In this document: one piece after another, positions 47,345 to 56,723 of the stretch
Layout of the letters: each line of letters begins with the position of its first letter
Numbering within the stretch: the stretch's first letter is position 1
Assembly (NCBI GenBank): GCA_963840425.1
Contig: CAWIYZ010000007.1
Span: 62,001 to 126,000 of the forward strand
Origin: CADEFX01 sp963840425
Lineage (GTDB): Bacteria; Pseudomonadota; Alphaproteobacteria; Rhizobiales; Hyphomicrobiaceae
Reading direction: 5' to 3'
DNA length: 64,000 bases
Notes under the pieces: model-generated
Databases searched by the model: none
Told to the model about the DNA's origin: nothing
The model's input: the letters and a program-made list of their open reading frames with translations, nothing else
Position numbers and translations under genes: made by a program

Positions 47345-48970
47345 CTATTGGCGCGGTCTAGCGCGACTCAGATTTCCTAACCCAGGGACGTGTGCGCCCA
47401 ACGCGGTCCACTGCCGATAGGTCTGGAATTTCAGGCCGAGTTGGTCGTAGTGGACCCTTAAGTACCCGTCCGAACCGCGCACAACTGCCTCAGGCCTGAC
47501 TTTTTGAACTTCCTGCGCCAATACACCGACATAGGCTTGGTTGGAACCGTTGTAGGCAAACCGATAGAATCCAAGGCCGTTGTCGAGATGACCAAGAAGA
47601 ACAATGTCGTGCTTGAGCGCGACATCGGACCGGCGTCCACCACCACCGCGCCCGCCACCACGCCCGCCTCCCCGGAACCCGCCTCCGCCACCTCGGAATC
47701 CGGCCGCTCGGGCGCCGCCCCCGCGTCCGCCCATGCTCGGACGGTATGCGTGTCTCTGGACCTGGCGCGCCGGCGAGTGGGCTCTTGCCTGGGGTCGATG
47801 GCTTGCAGCTTTTGGCCTGCTAGCGTGCTGTGACCTTGCGGTATGGCTGGCACTTTTTGCGCTTTTGGCGCGATTGGTGTGGGCCGCAGACTTTGTCTTC
47901 GCTGCAGACTTGGCCTTGCCAGCATGCTTCGTCGGCGTGGCAGCAGGCCTGGCTTTGGCCGCAGCGCCAGCTTTGGCTTTAGCAGCCGCGCCGGCAGCCG
48001 CCGCACCAGCCGCACCAGCAGCCGCCGCCGCGCCAGCTTTCGTCGCCAAGTCGCGGCGTCCGGTCTCTGCCTTGCCGCGAAATGCGTCGCGAGCAGCCGC
48101 GCGGTTGGCATCGCCGAAACGCTGAGCAACATGAGCATCGCGATACGGGACGTTCCCGCGATGGCGGGGATTGTGGTTCCATTCTTTGTTGACAATGTTC
48201 GTCCGGTTAAACTGTTGTAGCGATTGACATCAATATCGACACGACCACGCCACCAGTCGACATTGCCCCAAATTGCTGCACCAATGGCAATGCCTGCTGC
48301 CCAGCGCAGTACGCCGCTCCCCGCATAATCCGGGGGATACCAGTAGAACGGCTCATAGTCCGAGTAAGGCCAGTCCCCATAGGAAACCCTGGGATCATAG
48401 ACGGGCACATACATGTAGTCGGGCGTTGAGGAACTCGATGACGATCGCCGGTCCCTTGCCGCCGGTCGCGGGGCCCCCGGTTGCGGGCGCTGGCGATTTG
48501 CTTACTTTCACCTGCTCGGTGCTTTTGAGATTGCCGGAAGCCTCGGCGCGCTGGCGCAAGCCTTGGACCGCCGCCAGGAGATCCTCCTGCTGGGAAAGGA
48601 ACGCGTCGCCCAATCGCTGCGTCCAATCCAGCTTGTCATTCATCATTTGCAGTGATTGCGGCACTGCGGCGAGCGCCTTGATACTCGGATCCCATGGCTG
48701 CTTTTGCATGGCATCCTCCAAGGCTTGCCCTGAGATGCTAGGATTTTCGCGAGTCCAGCGGGCGGCCTGGACGACCTCGGTCGGATAGGTCGAGGCCATC
48801 AGCATCTGGGACAGCAAAGCATCGGGATGGAGTGCGATTGGAGCAACGAGTTGCTCGAGTTGCGCCTTGCTGAGGGCCGCCGCTGGCGGCTGCTGGGCGT
48901 GAGCCGGTGAAACAAGCGTTACAATGAACGCCGCCAACCAGCACAAACGAACAAAACTTCGAGTGGACAT
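47345..48970 (-). CDS. DUF3300 protein with low-complexity linker and S74-like C-terminal domain, two frameshifts
   Basis: A secreted protein of about 541 residues starting at 48970 with a signal peptide ending in SPAHAQQ. The DUF3300 domain reads LEQLVAPIALHPDALLSQMLMASTYPTEVV and QKQPWDPSIKAL. After a shift at about 48425 it continues as MYVPVYDPRVSYGDWPYS. After a second shift at about 48213 come a basic Ala/Lys/Arg-rich stretch and a Gly-rich stretch. The C-terminus, RRSDVALKHDIVLLGHLDNGLGFYRFAYNG..AYVGVLAQEV, is the pattern of the S74 or endosialidase intramolecular chaperone domain found in phage tail fibres. The function is unknown; a surface or envelope role is likely. Confidence 0.75.
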
Positions 48971-49208
48971 GAGACCATCGCCCTGCGTGTCGCCGCACCC
49001 GATAGTGCGCGCGACAGGCGCGGGCGAATATTGTGGTTTTCTCCCGAATTCGACTGGGGCAATTACTGAGGCTCCAAATTGTATTGTCGAAACGACCGCG
49101 AGGCTCCGCAGGGACTGATGGATCTCGTTTGGAGCGACCGAAGCAGTCGCCCCAAGAACGTCGTCGAGATCCAATAGAGCAGGCCGGTCTGGGTCCGCGA
49201 CTATCTCA

Positions 49209-49433
49209 TCACCGGATGCAACGGCCGTTGACGAGACGCAGTCCAGCGGCGCACCGCCGGTAGGAGCGGACAGCGGTGTTTCGGACGCAGCGACCAGCAA
49301 CCATTTGATAGCCCACGCCGCATCCCTCGCGGACGGCAACAACCATGTCGTCCGGTTGATGTACGGACGCAAGGGGCATGGCCTGCACCGATGAAGCCAG
49401 GGACAATGCGAAAGCAAGAACGATTGATCTCAT
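49209..49433 (-). CDS. small secreted Gly/Cys protein
   Basis: A 74-residue protein with a signal peptide (MRSIVLAFALSLASSVQAMP) and a mature part with two similar motifs, REGCGVGYQMVAGRCVRN and YRRCAAGLRLVNGRCIR, i.e. a duplicated C-x-x-G-x(5)-G-x-C unit. Small proteins of this type are frequent in Rhizobiales envelopes. The function is unknown. Confidence 0.65.
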   Translation of the reverse strand: MRSIVLAFALSLASSVQAMPLASVHQPDDMVVAVREGCGVGYQMVAGRCVRNTAVRSYRRCAAGLRLVNGRCIR

Positions 49434-49855
49434 CGTCGTTCGTCTCCCATGTGGTGGGTAGCAATTCTTCTTGAATCTTAGCTGGCCGAGATTTTGTGGC
49501 TATTGGCTGTTGCCCTCGACCGCACCGGGGAAAATGCTGAGCAGCCTCGGATCGTCAGCGCGTTCGGGTCGCGGCAATCTTTTGTCGGCTGGGCATGGCC
49601 CGAGACGTTGATGCGCGAGGTGATGCGCGAAGAAAGGACCCCTGCTTCGAGGAGGCTGTAGGATGCGCCGCCCTTTGGTGACGACCAGTGAAAAGCGCCT
49701 GGACGGCATCCCTGTCGCTCGGTGACATGGCGCTCGAGGCCAATGGGTCCGACCCCTTGCCCGCGCGCGGTTTGACGACCAGTATTGAGCAGACCGCTCG
49801 ACAGGCGCGATAGCCAACAGCTGGCCACCGGGACGGTCCGAGGAGACGACGGACT
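49434..49855. other. intergenic region, no gene seen
   Basis: These 422 bases between divergent genes hold no frame with a family pattern or ribosome site. They probably contain the promoter of the flavoenzyme-tct operon. Confidence 0.5.
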
Positions 49856-51829
49856 ATGACGGGGACCTACCCGCACTTGTTCGCGCCCATTTCGCTTGGG
49901 CGCCGCGAGGCCAAGAACCGCATCATGCGGGTCGCCACCACCGCCAATCTCGCCGATCGCAACCGAGTGGGTGAGCGGCTTCTCGAATTCTACCGGACGC
50001 TCGCCAAGGGCGGGGTCGGCACCATCGTGACCGAGGCCCTGCGCATCTCGGCGCAGGAGGCCTACGGCCCCGGGGCGCTCGTTGTGCACGACAGGCCCGC
50101 GGTCGAGGGGCTGCGGCGGCTTGCGGACGTGTGCCATGCGGAGGGTGCGCTGCTGATCGGGCAGCTCAACCATGGCGGCCGGCAGCACCTCGCCTCACGT
50201 GTGATCCCGCACATGGTGGCTCCGTCGGCGGTTGCGTGCCCGCGCAGCGGCGGCGTTCCCCACGCTCTTTCCACGCGCGAGGTGCGGGAGCTGGTCGAGA
50301 TGTACATCATGTGCGCCGTGCACTGCATCGAGGCCGGCATGGATGGCGTGGAGATCCACGGTGCGCAGGGTCATCTCATTCAGCAGTTCGTGTCGCCGTT
50401 CTCGAACCGCCGCACGGACGACTATGGGGGCAGCGAGGCGAAGCGGCTGCGTTTTCCGCGCGAGATCATCGACGGCGTGCGCCAGCGGATCGGCCGTCGC
50501 GCGATCGTCGGCTACCGGCTGGGCGTGGAGGAGTTCACGGAGGGCGGGCTTGGCATCGAGCAGACGTTGGAGATAGCGCGATCGCTGACGGCAGATGGGC
50601 AATTGGACTACCTCTCGCTCAGCCAGGGCAACTTCAACAGCATCGAAACCCACCTGCCGGACCGGCACTGGCCGATCCTGGCCTTTCAGGACATCCAATC
50701 TCGGTTCAAGTCCAAGCTTCCCGATGTCACGATCATCGCCAGCACCCGTATCCAGGGACCGGAGCAGGCCGAGCGCGTACTGGCGGCCGGCGAGGCGGAC
50801 ATGATCGGCATGTGCCGTGCGCTGCTGGTCGATCCCGACTGGCCCAACAAGGCGCGCCGGGGCCATGCGGAGGACATTCGCCGCTGCATCGCCTGCAATC
50901 AGTGCTGGGGCTGGATCTCGGGCGGCGAGCCGATCGCCTGCGCGACCAATCCGACCGCCGGGAGGGAATACCAGTTCAAGAAGCTGGTGCGCGCCGAGAG
51001 CCCGCGGCACGTGGTGGTGGTCGGCGGCGGGCCGGCCGGGCTCGAGGCCGGGCGCGTGGCTGCTCTGCGCGGTCACCGGGTGACGTTGCTCGAGGCCGAG
51101 GCCGAGCTCGGTGGGCGTCTGAAGCGCGTGCACAGCGTTCCGCACTACGAGGAGATGCGGCATCTGTTCGATTTCCTCGTCCCGCAAGCGAGAAAGGCCG
51201 GTGTCGCCATCAAAACCGGCGTGCGCGGGACGGTGGAGAGCATTCTCGACGAGCAGCCCGACGAAATCATCATCGCTACCGGCGCAACGCCATCGGCCCC
51301 GGACATTCCGGGCGATGGCTCGGTTCCCGTGCTCACGGGGGACGAAAGCGTGGACCTCACCGGCCACGAGGGCCGCAACGTGATCCTGATGGACGAGGAC
51401 GGCTATTACTGGGGCGCGGCCATGGCGGAGAGCCTGGCGGCGTCGGGCAAGCAGCTAACGGTGACGACCCGTTTCTTCGAGGTGTTTCGCGAGATCCCCA
51501 TGGTGTCGCGCATCGCCATGCTGCGCGAGCTGGACAAGCGCGGCGCGGTGCTGAAGCCCAACATGCATGTGGCGCGCACCTCGAACGGCGGGGTCATCCT
51601 GGCCCACTACCTCACGCAACGCGAAGAGGTGGTGGAGGATGTCGCCGCGATCGTGTGGGTGGGCTCGGCCCACGCCAACGGATCGCTGGCGGACGAGCTG
51701 CGGGATGCCGGCGTGGAGAAGATCAGGATCCGTACCGTCGGCGATGCGTTCTCGCCACGACGACTGCCCCAGGCCCTGGTGGAAGCGCACGCCGCGGCCA
51801 GGGCGATCGGCTCACCCGCCTTGATGTAG
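49856..51829 (+). CDS. NADH:flavin oxidoreductase, 2,4-dienoyl-CoA reductase / trimethylamine dehydrogenase type
   Basis: A 657-residue iron-sulfur flavoprotein with three parts. The N-terminal TIM barrel of the old-yellow-enzyme family (1-340) has LFAPISLGRREAKNRI and GQLNHGGRQ, with the substrate-pocket region GVEIHGAQGHLIQQFVSPFSNRRTDDYGG. A 4Fe-4S loop, CIACNQCWGWISGGEPIACATNP, follows with four Cys. The C-terminal FAD/NAD domain begins HVVVVGGGPAGLEAGRVAAL. The fold reduces double bonds in acyl-CoAs or demethylates amines. The tct genes downstream suggest that it processes the imported acid. Confidence 0.9.
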   Translation: MTGTYPHLFAPISLGRREAKNRIMRVATTANLADRNRVGERLLEFYRTLAKGGVGTIVTEALRISAQEAYGPGALVVHDRPAVEGLRRLADVCHAEGALLIGQLNHGGRQHLASRVIPHMVAPSAVACPRSGGVPHALSTREVRELVEMYIMCAVHCIEAGMDGVEIHGAQGHLIQQFVSPFSNRRTDDYGGSEAKRLRFPREIIDGVRQRIGRRAIVGYRLGVEEFTEGGLGIEQTLEIARSLTADGQLDYLSLSQGNFNSIETHLPDRHWPILAFQDIQSRFKSKLPDVTIIASTRIQGPEQAERVLAAGEADMIGMCRALLVDPDWPNKARRGHAEDIRRCIACNQCWGWISGGEPIACATNPTAGREYQFKKLVRAESPRHVVVVGGGPAGLEAGRVAALRGHRVTLLEAEAELGGRLKRVHSVPHYEEMRHLFDFLVPQARKAGVAIKTGVRGTVESILDEQPDEIIIATGATPSAPDIPGDGSVPVLTGDESVDLTGHEGRNVILMDEDGYYWGAAMAESLAASGKQLTVTTRFFEVFREIPMVSRIAMLRELDKRGAVLKPNMHVARTSNGGVILAHYLTQREEVVEDVAAIVWVGSAHANGSLADELRDAGVEKIRIRTVGDAFSPRRLPQALVEAHAAARAIGSPALM

Positions 51830-51840
51830 AGCAAAAACGG

Positions 51841-52278
51841 GTGGCTGAAACGGTCCTCAACCTGATCTGGATTGTGCTCGGCGTGGCGATCGCGGCGATG
51901 GCGCCCCGCTACACCATCATGGGCGCCGCTGGGCCCGGAGGCGGCTTCGTTCCGCTGGTGACGGGCGCGGTCGTGGCCGGCTGTGGCTTGATCCTGCTGC
52001 TGCGCTCAACGCCGCAGCCGCAGGGCCTCTGGCCCGCGAGCCGAGCGTGGCTGCGCATGGGTCTGGTCGTGGGCGGGCTCGCCGCAATCACGCTGCTGAT
52101 GCCGCGCCTCGGGTTCATCCTGACGGTCCTGCCGATCATGGCCGTGCTGATGCAGGCCGTGGATCGCAAGAGCTGGTGGTCGGCTCTACTGGTCTCGAGC
52201 GTGGCGACGCTTGGCGTCTATCTCCTGTTCACGCGCCTGCTGGCAACGGCGTTGCCGCGCGGGCCGCTGGGTTTCTGA
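51841..52278 (+). CDS. tctB: tripartite tricarboxylate transporter TctB-family small permease
   Basis: A 145-residue membrane protein starting at a GTG at 51841, twelve bases after the flavoenzyme. Four hydrophobic segments are visible, with MGAAGPGGGFVPLVTG, the TctB periplasmic-loop motif, and a C-terminal YLLFTRLLATALPRGPLGF. It lies 10 bases before tctA. The longer frame that begins inside the flavoenzyme gene is not its start. Confidence 0.88.
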   Translation: MAETVLNLIWIVLGVAIAAMAPRYTIMGAAGPGGGFVPLVTGAVVAGCGLILLLRSTPQPQGLWPASRAWLRMGLVVGGLAAITLLMPRLGFILTVLPIMAVLMQAVDRKSWWSALLVSSVATLGVYLLFTRLLATALPRGPLGF

Positions 52279-52288
52279 GGCATGAGCG

Positions 52289-53788
52289 ATGGATGTTCTT
52301 CAGGGCCTGCTGCACGGCTTCGCCGTCGTCCTCGAGCCCAGCAACCTGCTCTATTGCTTCATCGGCTGCCTGGTCGGCACTCTCGTCGGGGTGCTGCCGG
52401 GCGTCGGCCCGCTCGCCGCACTGTCGGTGCTGCTGCCGGTGACGTTCGTGCTGCCACCGGTCGGCGCCGTCGCCATGCTGGCCGGCATCTTCTACGGCGC
52501 CATGTACGGCGGATCGACCACATCGATCCTCGTCAATATTCCGGGCGAGGCGGCATCGGTCGTCACCTGTTTGGATGGGCACGCGATGGCGCGCGAGGGG
52601 CGGGCGGGTGCCGCGCTCGGCATTGCGGCCATCGGCTCATTCCTGGCCGGGACGCTGAGCGTCATCGGGCTGACGCTGTTCTCGCCGCTGCTCACCTCGG
52701 TCGCCTTGCGCTTTGGTCCACCCGAGAACTTCGCGGTCATCCTGCTCGGGTTCGTGGCCACCGTGTTCATGGTGCAAGGCTCGGCCGCGAAGGCGTTCAT
52801 CATCATGGCGCTCGGCGCGTTCTCCGCCTGCATCGGCATCGACCAGGTGAGTGGCGCAGACCGATTCACATTCGGCTTCATCAACCTCACCAACGGCTTC
52901 GACCTGGTGCCGGTCGTCATCGGCCTGTTCGGCGTCTCCGAAATCCTGCTCAACATGGAGCGCGGGGCGGAGCGCCAAGCCATCATCGACAAGGTCAAAG
53001 GTCTGCTGCCGACGCTCGGCGACTGGGCCGCATCGTGGAAGGCCATACTCCGCGGCAGCTTTCTCGGTTTCGGTGTCGGCATCCTCCCCGGCGGCAGCCC
53101 GGTCACGGCTTCGTTCGTCTCGTATGCGCTGGAGCGCCGCGTCGCCCGGCAACCGGAGCGTTTCGGCAAAGGCGCCATCGAGGGCGTGGCGGGGTCGGAG
53201 TCCGCCAACAACGCGGCGGTGGCGGGCGGCATGATCCCGCTGTTGTCGCTCGGCCTTCCCGGCAACGCGGTGACGGCGCTGCTGCTCGGTGCGCTGATCA
53301 TTCAGAACATCACGCCGGGTCCGCTGCTGGCCTCGCAGCGTCCAGATGTGTTCTGGGGCGTGATCGCCAGCATGTATCTCGGCAACGTGATGCTGCTGGT
53401 TCTCAACCTGCCGCTGATCGGACTGTGGGTCCAACTGCTGCGGGTGCCCTACCGCATCCTGTTTCCGCTGGTGCTGCTGCTGGCCGTGGTCGGCTCGTAC
53501 TCTGCCAACAAGAACATCTTCGACTTGTGGATCATGCTGGGCTTCGGTGTTGGCGGCTATCTACTGCGCAAGCTCGGCTACGAGCTGGCGCCGTTTGCCT
53601 TTGCCCTGGTCCTGACGCCGCAACTGGAGCAGGCGTTCCGCCAATCGTTGATCATGGCCGGCGGCAATCCGATAATCTTCGCGCAACGACCGATCGCGGC
53701 GGTGTTGTTGCTGGTGGCCTGCCTGCTGATTGTGGGCTTGATGCTCGGCCTGCGCCCAAAGACGGCGGGGTCGGAGATGGCGACGTGA
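52289..53788 (+). CDS. tctA: tripartite tricarboxylate transporter TctA-family large permease
   Basis: A 499-residue membrane protein with the family signatures VGVLPGVGPLAALSVLLPVTFVLP, YGGSTTSILVNIPGEAASVVT, and GVGILPGGSPVTASFVSYALERRVARQPERFGKGAIEGVAGSESANNAA. The gene is intact. It is clearly a paralogue of the TctA at 16162-17658. Confidence 0.92.
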   Translation: MDVLQGLLHGFAVVLEPSNLLYCFIGCLVGTLVGVLPGVGPLAALSVLLPVTFVLPPVGAVAMLAGIFYGAMYGGSTTSILVNIPGEAASVVTCLDGHAMAREGRAGAALGIAAIGSFLAGTLSVIGLTLFSPLLTSVALRFGPPENFAVILLGFVATVFMVQGSAAKAFIIMALGAFSACIGIDQVSGADRFTFGFINLTNGFDLVPVVIGLFGVSEILLNMERGAERQAIIDKVKGLLPTLGDWAASWKAILRGSFLGFGVGILPGGSPVTASFVSYALERRVARQPERFGKGAIEGVAGSESANNAAVAGGMIPLLSLGLPGNAVTALLLGALIIQNITPGPLLASQRPDVFWGVIASMYLGNVMLLVLNLPLIGLWVQLLRVPYRILFPLVLLLAVVGSYSANKNIFDLWIMLGFGVGGYLLRKLGYELAPFAFALVLTPQLEQAFRQSLIMAGGNPIIFAQRPIAAVLLLVACLLIVGLMLGLRPKTAGSEMAT

Positions 53789-53847
53789 GAAACAAGCAAT
53801 AGGACATCCCTCGGGGTTGGTCCGGGACTGGTGGAGGAACACTGAAA

Positions 53848-54276
53848 ATGTCGAGTTTCGAGAAGCGCAGCATTACCGCGGATGCGGCGCAAATCGCGCT
53901 GTCCGCTGCCATCGCCAAGGCCAAGCAGATGGGCTTTGCGATGAGCGTAGCCGTGTGCGACGAATCCGGCGTGCTGAAAGCGTTCATCCGCATGGACGGG
54001 GCCTCGGACGCATCGCTCCGCATCTCGCAGGACAAGGCCTACACGTCAGCGAGCCTCGGCACACCGACACATTCGTTCTGGGATTTCGTGAAGAACGATC
54101 CGCCGCTGCTGCACGGCATCGTCAACTATCCGCGCATCATCGTGTTCGGCGGCGGCTATCCGATCAAGGAAGGCGGCAAGGTGATCGGCGGGGTCGGCGT
54201 CTCCGGCGGGCACTACAGCGACGACATGGAGGTTGCCAGGGCGGCCCTGCAAGCCATCGGCGCACCCGTGGGGTGA
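53848..54276 (+). CDS. GlcG/HbpS-family protein
   Basis: A 142-residue soluble protein of the GlcG/HbpS (DUF336) fold. It has AALSAAIAKAKQMGFAMSVAVCDESGVLKAFIRMDGA near the start and GGGYPIKEGGKVIGGVGVSGG at the end, the family's glycine-rich signature. Members bind heme or cobalamin-like ligands or are adjacent to organic acid pathways (glcG in glycolate use). Here it sits between TctA and TctC, a placement that links it to the same substrate. Confidence 0.85.
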   Translation: MSSFEKRSITADAAQIALSAAIAKAKQMGFAMSVAVCDESGVLKAFIRMDGASDASLRISQDKAYTSASLGTPTHSFWDFVKNDPPLLHGIVNYPRIIVFGGGYPIKEGGKVIGGVGVSGGHYSDDMEVARAALQAIGAPVG

Positions 54277-54321
54277 GATCCGAAAACAAGAAAAGCGATT
54301 GCAAAGCAACGGAGGAAACGA

Positions 54322-55352
54322 ATGAATCGACTGGCACGATGGGGTGCGCTGCTGCTGGCTGTGGCGGCGCTCGGCGTGTCGCCCGCGATCGCGCAGGGCG
54401 AAGCCGAGATCAAGGCCAAGCTGAAAGCGCTGCAGCCGAAGGACTTCCCCAAGGATCCGCTCGAGCTGGTGGTCGTCTATCCGGCCGGCGGCGGCATGGA
54501 CATCACGGCCCGCATTCTCGCGAAGTATCTGGAGAAGTGGACCGACCACAAGGTCATCGTCACGAACAAGGCGGGCGGCGGCGGTATGGTCGGCCACACG
54601 TTCCTGTCCCTGCAGGCGCCCAACGACGGACACACGATCGGCGTCATCGCCAGCCTGTACTGGGGCGACGGCTTCAGGCGCTCGGACGGCAAGTTCGATT
54701 ACAAGAGCCTCGAGCCGGTCGCCTTCATCAACTACGACCCCGTGACCTGGATCGTGCGCAGCGACGGCCCCTTCAAGGACAAGAGTTCTGAAGGACGTTG
54801 CGGCCTACGCCAAAACGAACCCCGGCCAGCTGAAGGTGGGCGTGACGTCGGGCAGCTCGTCGGAGTTCGTGCCGGAGCAAGTCGAGGAGGTGACCGGCTC
54901 CAAAGTGATCAAGGTGCCGTTTCAGGGCGGCGCACCTTCGATCACGGCGCTGCTCGGCGGCCATATCGACGTCAGTTTCGGCTACCTCGCCGAGTACAAG
55001 GGACATCTCGATGCGGGCAAGGTGCAGGTCATCGGCGTGACCAACAGCGAAAGGTCGCCGGCACTGCCCAATGCATCAACCTTCAACGAGACCTTCGGCG
55101 TCAAGGACATCGTCTGGGTGGCCTGGCGCTACGTGGTGCTGCCGCGGCGTGGCGCCTGAGCGCAAGGCGTGGCTGGAGGCTGCGTTCAACGCGGCCCTGA
55201 ACGATCCCGGCATCGAGCCCGAATACGCCAAGACCGGGGGCATTATGGAAACCAAGCGGCTCAATAATGCGCAAGCGGTTGCGGCGGAGGTCGAGAAGCT
55301 GGCCAACCTGGAGCGGGACTTCCTGGTCAAGACCGGGCGTCTCACGAAATAA
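54322..55352 (+). CDS. tctC: Bug/TctC-family periplasmic solute receptor, two frameshifts
   Basis: A periplasmic receptor with a signal peptide ending in SPAIAQGEAE. The mature part reads DPLELVVVYPAGGGMDITARILAKYL and TNKAGGGGMVGHTFL. After one shift at about 54785 it continues as LKDVAAYAKTNPGQLKVGVTSGSSSEF with KVIKVPFQGGAPSITALLGGHIDVSFG. After a second shift at about 55150 it continues as PERKAWLEAAFNAALNDPGIEPEY and ends at 55352. The span of about 343 residues is normal for Bug proteins. It most likely feeds the TctBA upstream. Confidence 0.85.
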
Positions 55353-55519
55353 GGCCGGATCAACGGGCGTGGCCCAAATATCGCGGCCGCTGTCTGTGTA
55401 GTGTGGCTCGAGCGCCGGGTGCGAACCTAGCCTCGAACTGGGGAAGGCGACAGGTTGGTGACCTTTTCGAGCGGCTGTGCGCTATTGGTTCAAGGACCTG
55501 GTCAACGGAGGATGAATTC

Positions 55520-55645
55520 ATGCCCAAGATGTCGGACTCACGTCGCAAGCGCATACAAGCCAAGCAACGCAAGGCGACAAATGCCTTGCAACGAGCGGCT
55601 AAAGCGGCGAAACGCAAGCGCAATAACCCAAAGGCCGGCGCGTAG
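55520..55645 (+). CDS. 41-residue very basic small protein
   Basis: MPKMSDSRRKRIQAKQRKATNALQRA and a tail with KRKRNNPKAGA: about one residue in three is Lys or Arg, with a predicted single helix. The start at 55520 is well marked by GGAGGA at 55507-55512. It may bind nucleic acid or ribosomes, but no family is recognised. Confidence 0.55.
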   Translation: MPKMSDSRRKRIQAKQRKATNALQRAAKAAKRKRNNPKAGA

Positions 55646-55819
55646 TTGGGTTGGCGTGGTTTCGTCCCGCCGCGTCGCCACCGAGACCACTGTCTCGCGG
55701 GTAACAGCTTGTACCGTGCAGCAGTGCCACTCTGGTTGTCGGAACGTGGCGTTGCTGCGTTCTGGCAGCGCGCCACAACGCAGCGATCCCCATCGTAACA
55801 GAGTGGCGCGCTGTCCCGG

Positions 55820-56047
55820 CTAGAACAAGTCCCGCTGCGCACTCGGCGGCTTAGGAGGCCTAGACGGTCTCTTCTGTGACGCCTGGTCTGTCATCGTCCA
55901 CGTCCCGCCGTCCTCATACGTCTCGGCGCCATGCGTCCATTCCTCACAGATCGCGGCAATGGCAATCGGTTGATCGTCATGCGGCGTGACGATCCACGGC
56001 TTGGTTTTGCCGTTCGACAGCCCCTCACCTTCGTTGAACGTGGAACG
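55820..56047 (-). pseudogene. remnant of an SRAP (SOS response-associated peptidase) gene
   Basis: An open frame of 75 codons, closed upstream by a stop (TAG at 56048-56050) and lacking a usable start. The protein reads FNEGEGLSNGKTKPWIVTPH, DDQPIAIAAICEEWTHGAETYE and a tail ending AQRDLF, which resembles the middle and C-terminal parts of YedK/HMCES-type SRAP proteins (substrate-strand PW/YIV, then the AGLWE-like motif). The catalytic N-terminal Cys region is absent, so this is most likely a decayed copy. The similarity is by eye, so it is uncertain. Confidence 0.45.
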
Positions 56048-56214
56048 CTACAATCCGTGATTGGACAATTTGTACGAAATCACACATAGCCGTCCGAGGA
56101 ACGTTTCCGCTGCCGTCAACCTCGCACGGCGTTCCGTGAAGCGCCCGACGTACCGTGCACCACGAGCGGGCGCTCTACTCTCTGCGCAACTTCGCAACGA
56201 GGGGTGTGGGGCAC

Positions 56215-56466
56215 ATGCGGGCGACAGATTTTCTGCGGCTGAAGAGTGCGTCTCGTTCGCCTGTCATGGGCAAGGCCATGCATCAGGCTTTCGAGGAGGC
56301 TTGGAGCCTGCTCGCCGCCCGCTATGGCAGTGATCAAGCTGCGGCTGAGAGCGAACGCTTGCGGCTCGCCGAATGCGTGCACCGCGTCACATCAGACGCC
56401 AGCATGGATGTGCGCGAGATCAAGCGCAAAGCCCTCGACATGCTGCTCATCATCGACAACATTTAG
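56215..56466 (+). CDS. hypothetical protein
   Basis: An 83-residue helical protein starting MRATDFLRLKSASRSPVMGK, with AFEEAWSLLAARYG and REIKRKALDMLLIIDNI. Its length and composition suggest a real small protein, and a GAGGGG sequence precedes the ATG. I know no family for it. Its last four bases overlap the convergent gene at 56463-56723. Confidence 0.5.
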   Translation: MRATDFLRLKSASRSPVMGKAMHQAFEEAWSLLAARYGSDQAAAESERLRLAECVHRVTSDASMDVREIKRKALDMLLIIDNI

Positions 56467-56723
56467 GGGGCTTGGTGCGCTATGACGCGCGCAGGCCACC
56501 GATAAGCCTCGATCGACGTACTCTCCATGAGCAGGTCACCCAGCTTGTCCGCGACAACCGCCTGTCGCTCCCAAACAGCGGCCGCGGCGTGTACCCCTTG
56601 ACGGCGCAGTGCGGTTGCCTGCTCACGATCGGCACAGCCCTTTGTGGCCACCGCATCGATTAAATATTCGATCTCGATATCCGTAAGTGCACGCCCTATT
56701 GCGATGGGGATAACCGTGCCCAT
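56463..56723 (-). CDS. hypothetical protein
   Basis: An 86-residue protein with MGTVIPIAIGRALTDIEIEYL at the start, preceded by GGGAG ten bases away. The sequence is mostly helical with several Ala- and Arg-rich stretches. No family is recognised. Confidence 0.45.
   Translation of the reverse strand: MGTVIPIAIGRALTDIEIEYLIDAVATKGCADREQATALRRQGVHAAAAVWERQAVVADKLGDLLMESTSIEAYRWPARVIAHQAP

Noticed and set aside
47345..47640. S74-type domain taken as evidence of a prophage
   Set aside because: There are no capsid, tail, integrase or lysis genes nearby, and the domain is fused to a DUF3300 protein.
47604..48125. A proline-rich then alanine-rich plus-strand frame
   Set aside because: It is the antisense of the Gly- and Ala/Lys-rich linker of the DUF3300 protein.
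50131..52278. A 715-codon frame running through the flavoenzyme into tctB
   Set aside because: Only its last 145 codons (from the GTG at 51841) are a gene; the rest is out of frame with the flavoenzyme and Arg/Gly-rich.
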